Shown here: piece by piece, positions 23,842-26,040 of the stretch
Numbering within the stretch: the stretch's first letter is position 1
Layout: each line of letters opens with the position of its first letter
Assembly: GCA_003153055.1 (NCBI GenBank)
Contig: PMBV01000179.1
Coordinates: forward strand, 1-26,040
Source: Myxococcales bacterium
Lineage (GTDB): Bacteria > Myxococcota > Myxococcia > Myxococcales > Myxococcaceae
DNA length: 26,040 nt
Direction: 5' to 3'
Program-made: the position numbers and the translations under genes
Notes under the pieces: generated by a model
What the model was told of the DNA's origin: nothing
Databases searched by the model: none
Seen by the model: only the letters and a program-made list of their open reading frames with translations

Positions 23842-24702
23842 CTACTCCTTGGCCATGTCGCGGTCCCACAGCTGGGCGCCGGTGCCCCAGGGTGTGGCCT
23901 TGCCCCGCTCGGCGAGGGCCGCGGCGATGGCCACCGAGCGGTGCTTCCCTCCGGTGCAGCCGATGGCGACCGTGAGGTACGCCTTGCCCTCGCGTTGGTA
24001 GCGGGGCACGAGGAAGGCGAGCAGCTCGACGGTCTTGTCGAGGAACTCCACCGCGTCGGGCTGTTCGAGCACGAAGCGAGACACCCGCGGGTCCTTCCCG
24101 GTGAAGGGCTTGAGCTCGGGTACGAAGAAGGGGTTGGGCATGAACCGCACGTCGAAGACCAGGTCGGCGTTCGACGGGACCCCGTACTTGAAACCGAAGG
24201 ACATCACGGTGAGCGCCAGACCGCCGCTGGAGCCGCGGGTGAAGCGCCCCATCACCTGACGCCTCAGCTCGTGCACCGTCAGGGTCGAGGTGTCGAGCAC
24301 GTGCTCCGAGTGCTCTCGGAGCGCCGCGAGCGCGGCCCGCTCCCGGGCGATGCCTTCTTGAACACCCTCGGCGCCCGCCAGGGGGTGCCGCCGACGGGTC
24401 TCGGAGTAGCGACGCACCAGGGCTTCGTCGGACGCGTCGAGGAAGAGGACCTCGAGATGATGGCCGGCCCGGCGCAGCTCCTCCAGCGCGGTGGGCGCCT
24501 CCTGCAGGTAATGGCCTTCGCGCACGTCGACCACGAAGGCCAGGCGGTCGTGTTCACCGCCCAGCTCGGCCACCTTGAGCAGCAGGGGCGCCGGCAGGTT
24601 GTCGATGCACAGCCACCCAGCGTCCTCGAGGGCCCGCACCACCGTCGACTTGCCCGAGCCGGACATGCCCGTGATGACGACGATGGTCTTCGCGCCGCTC
24701 AC
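23842..24702 (-). CDS. rapZ: RapZ/YvcJ-family nucleotide-binding protein
   Basis: 286 residues, normal for the family. The P-loop is GMSGSGKST (12-20), the N-terminal half is kinase-like, and the C-terminal half carries [23 protein letters not shown] and the [13 protein letters not shown] motif of RapZ. In E. coli RapZ targets the GlmZ/GlmY RNAs, but in other bacteria its role is open. The start is the GTG at 24702, overlapping the hprK stop (GTGA). This pair is widespread in proteobacteria, where it usually precedes PTS genes. None follows here. Confidence 0.95.
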   Translation of the reverse strand: MSGAKTIVVITGMSGSGKSTVVRALEDAGWLCIDNLPAPLLLKVAELGGEHDRLAFVVDVREGHYLQEAPTALEELRRAGHHLEVLFLDASDEALVRRYSETRRRHPLAGAEGVQEGIARERAALAALREHSEHVLDTSTLTVHELRRQVMGRFTRGSSGGLALTVMSFGFKYGVPSNADLVFDVRFMPNPFFVPELKPFTGKDPRVSRFVLEQPDAVEFLDKTVELLAFLVPRYQREGKAYLTVAIGCTGGKHRSVAIAAALAERGKATPWGTGAQLWDRDMAKE

Positions 24703-25685
24703 TCGACCTCTTCTTCCTCGGCAAAGCGCCGGAGGTACGGCGTGGGAGCGGGGCGCTGGGGCTCCTGAGTGGTGGCGATGGCCTGAGACAGGCGATCCGC
24801 GAACTCCTGGGCCGAGTTGTGGCCCCGCAGCTTGAGCAGGTGGTTCCGCGCGGCCACCTCGACGATGGTGGTCATGTTTCGGCCGGGCCGCACCGGGACG
24901 ATGGCGTGAGGCAACTCGGCGCCCACGAGGTTCATCGACTCCTGGTCGAGGCCGAGGCGGTCGTACTCCGTCGAGGTGGCCCACTCGACCAGCTCGATGA
25001 CGAGCTCGATCTTCTTCCGGTCGCGCACCGAGGCCACGCCGAAGAGGGCCTCGATGTTGAGAATGCCCAGACCGCGGATCTCCATGTGGTGCTGGATGAG
25101 GTCATTGCCGCTGCCGTAGACGTCTCCCGAGCGCCGGGTGAGGTTGACGATGTCGTCGGCCACCAGGCGATGACCGCGCATGATGAGGTCGAGGGCGATC
25201 TCCGACTTGCCGATGCCCGACTTGCCGAGCAGCAGCACGCCCACGCCGAAGACGTCGACCAGCACGCCGTGGAGCATGCCGGTGGCGGTGAGCCCCTCCT
25301 CGAGGAAGGCCTGCACCTGGCTGATGAAGGCGCTCGACACCAGCGAGGTGCGCATGAGCGTCAGGCGGTTCTCTTCGCAACCCTCGTGGAGCGGTGCGGG
25401 AATCTCGAGACCCTTGGTCACCACCACGCAGGCCAGAGGGGAGTCGAACAGCTTGCCGATGACCTCGCGCTGCTGGGCGTCGGTGAGGGTCTTGAGGTAG
25501 CTGATTTCGGTGTTCCCGAAGACCTGCACCCGCTCGGGGTGGAGGTGCTCGGTGAAGCCGGTGAGGGCCAGCCCGGGCTTCTGAATTCGAGAGCTGGTGA
25601 TGCGCCGCTCCAGGCCGTCACGACCGGCCACCAGCTCGAGCTTGAGGTCGTAGCGGGTGTCATCCAGGAGCCTGGCGACGGTCAT
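24699..25685 (-). CDS. hprK: HPr kinase/phosphorylase
   Basis: 328 residues (typically about 310-330). It phosphorylates and dephosphorylates HPr on Ser, linking carbon state to regulation. The N-terminal domain is residues 1-130. H139 lies in the MLHGVLVDV segment, Walker A is GKSGIGKSE (154-162) with acidic residues in ADDIV, and the HprK signature [14 protein letters not shown] follows near 201-214. I chose the ATG at 25685; a GTG at 25712 would add nine residues. No strong Shine-Dalgarno precedes either. Confidence 0.94.
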   Translation of the reverse strand: MTVARLLDDTRYDLKLELVAGRDGLERRITSSRIQKPGLALTGFTEHLHPERVQVFGNTEISYLKTLTDAQQREVIGKLFDSPLACVVVTKGLEIPAPLHEGCEENRLTLMRTSLVSSAFISQVQAFLEEGLTATGMLHGVLVDVFGVGVLLLGKSGIGKSEIALDLIMRGHRLVADDIVNLTRRSGDVYGSGNDLIQHHMEIRGLGILNIEALFGVASVRDRKKIELVIELVEWATSTEYDRLGLDQESMNLVGAELPHAIVPVRPGRNMTTIVEVAARNHLLKLRGHNSAQEFADRLSQAIATTQEPQRPAPTPYLRRFAEEEEVE

Positions 25686-26040
25686 CGCGGGAGTGGTCGA
25701 GGTGGAAATCACGGCGGGCCCATTGTGCCCTGGGAACCGCGCATGGGCCAGCGACACCGGCTCGCTGGGCGCTTGCCGATGCCAACAAATGCTCGCTCCG
25801 TCCTGCCCGCTCGGAGGCCTGAACGACTGGGCAGTGGCGCGCGTCGATCGCGAAACGCGGGCGACCGAGGAGCCGCAGCGACATGGCTCAGTCGTTGCCA
25901 CCCTCCTTCGCACCTGCTGGCGCTCCACCCAATCAAGGGACGGTGAGTGTCCGGTGCCTGAGAGCCTGAGGCACCGCCCATCCGCAGTGGACGGACCTTG
26001 GTCTGGGCGTTTGTCCGCGTGGCGGTAGGGACGGCTCTTT
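25686..26040. other. Upstream region of hprK without a supported gene
   Basis: These 355 bases probably hold the hprK promoter. I see no supported coding sequence. There is a loose long palindrome (AACGACTG at 25822-25829 and CAGTCGTT at 25889-25896), with GAAACGC and CGACCGAG between the arms, and a separate hairpin at 25952-25976. Confidence 0.5.
25952..25976. terminator. Hairpin, possible terminator
   Basis: CGGTGCCT (25952-25959) pairs perfectly with AGGCACCG (25969-25976) around a 9-base loop. No T-run follows on either strand, so intrinsic termination is only a possibility. It would serve a gene beyond the window edge. Confidence 0.3.

Noticed and set aside
25686..25928. N-terminal extension of hprK in the same open frame.
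   Set aside because: The extension has low-complexity, Arg-rich sequence unlike HprK N-termini; the family N-terminus begins at about the ATG at 25685.

Overview
The window is high-GC DNA with dense, overlapping genes. Its style and content suggest a myxobacterium (Myxococcota): cysteine-rich lipoproteins, an FHA-like protein carrying a TIGR02996-type segment, and an hprK-rapZ pair in a Gram-negative setting. The taxon is an inference from gene content; no rRNA or other marker is present.

Layout. (1) 1-4364: a secreted or anchored protein of unknown function, an SMP-30/strictosidine-synthase-like propeller protein, a tRNA-like sequence without an anticodon arm, an alpha/beta hydrolase behind an unusual PII protein, and a small coiled-coil protein with perfect heptad repeats. 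(2) 4399-7902, minus strand: a multicomponent phenol hydroxylase operon dmpKLMNO, preceded by a good sigma-54 promoter and an upstream inverted repeat. The reductase (dmpP) and ferredoxin (dmpQ) are absent. (3) 8397-9284, minus strand: a LysR regulator. (4) 9427-18639, plus strand: a tightly packed meta-cleavage operon of a possible leader peptide, catechol 2,3-dioxygenase, the complete 4-oxalocrotonate branch (dmpC, I, H, E, G, F; no dmpD hydrolase), a degenerate SDR, a double-length tautomerase, and last a DmpR/MopR-type sigma-54 activator. (5) 18652-26040: two cysteine-rich lipoproteins, an FHA-like protein, an outer-membrane barrel-like protein, a sensor histidine kinase, an FKBP prolyl isomerase, and rapZ and hprK.

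How it fits together. Phenol is hydroxylated to catechol by DmpLNO with DmpM. Catechol is cleaved by DmpB, and the semialdehyde is oxidised, tautomerised, decarboxylated, hydrated and split to pyruvate and acetaldehyde, then acetyl-CoA. The likely circuit has two regulators. The LysR protein acts at a palindrome centred near -63 of the predicted meta-operon promoter. The last gene of that operon then supplies the phenol-sensing activator that drives the divergent hydroxylase operon through sigma-54.

The least expected structure is a pair of related 50-bp extragenic palindromes 15 kb apart. The copy near 23.7 kb is interrupted by a 105-bp segment with 9-bp imperfect inverted ends and an 8-bp direct duplication, so it looks like a very small non-autonomous mobile element sitting in a palindromic repeat.
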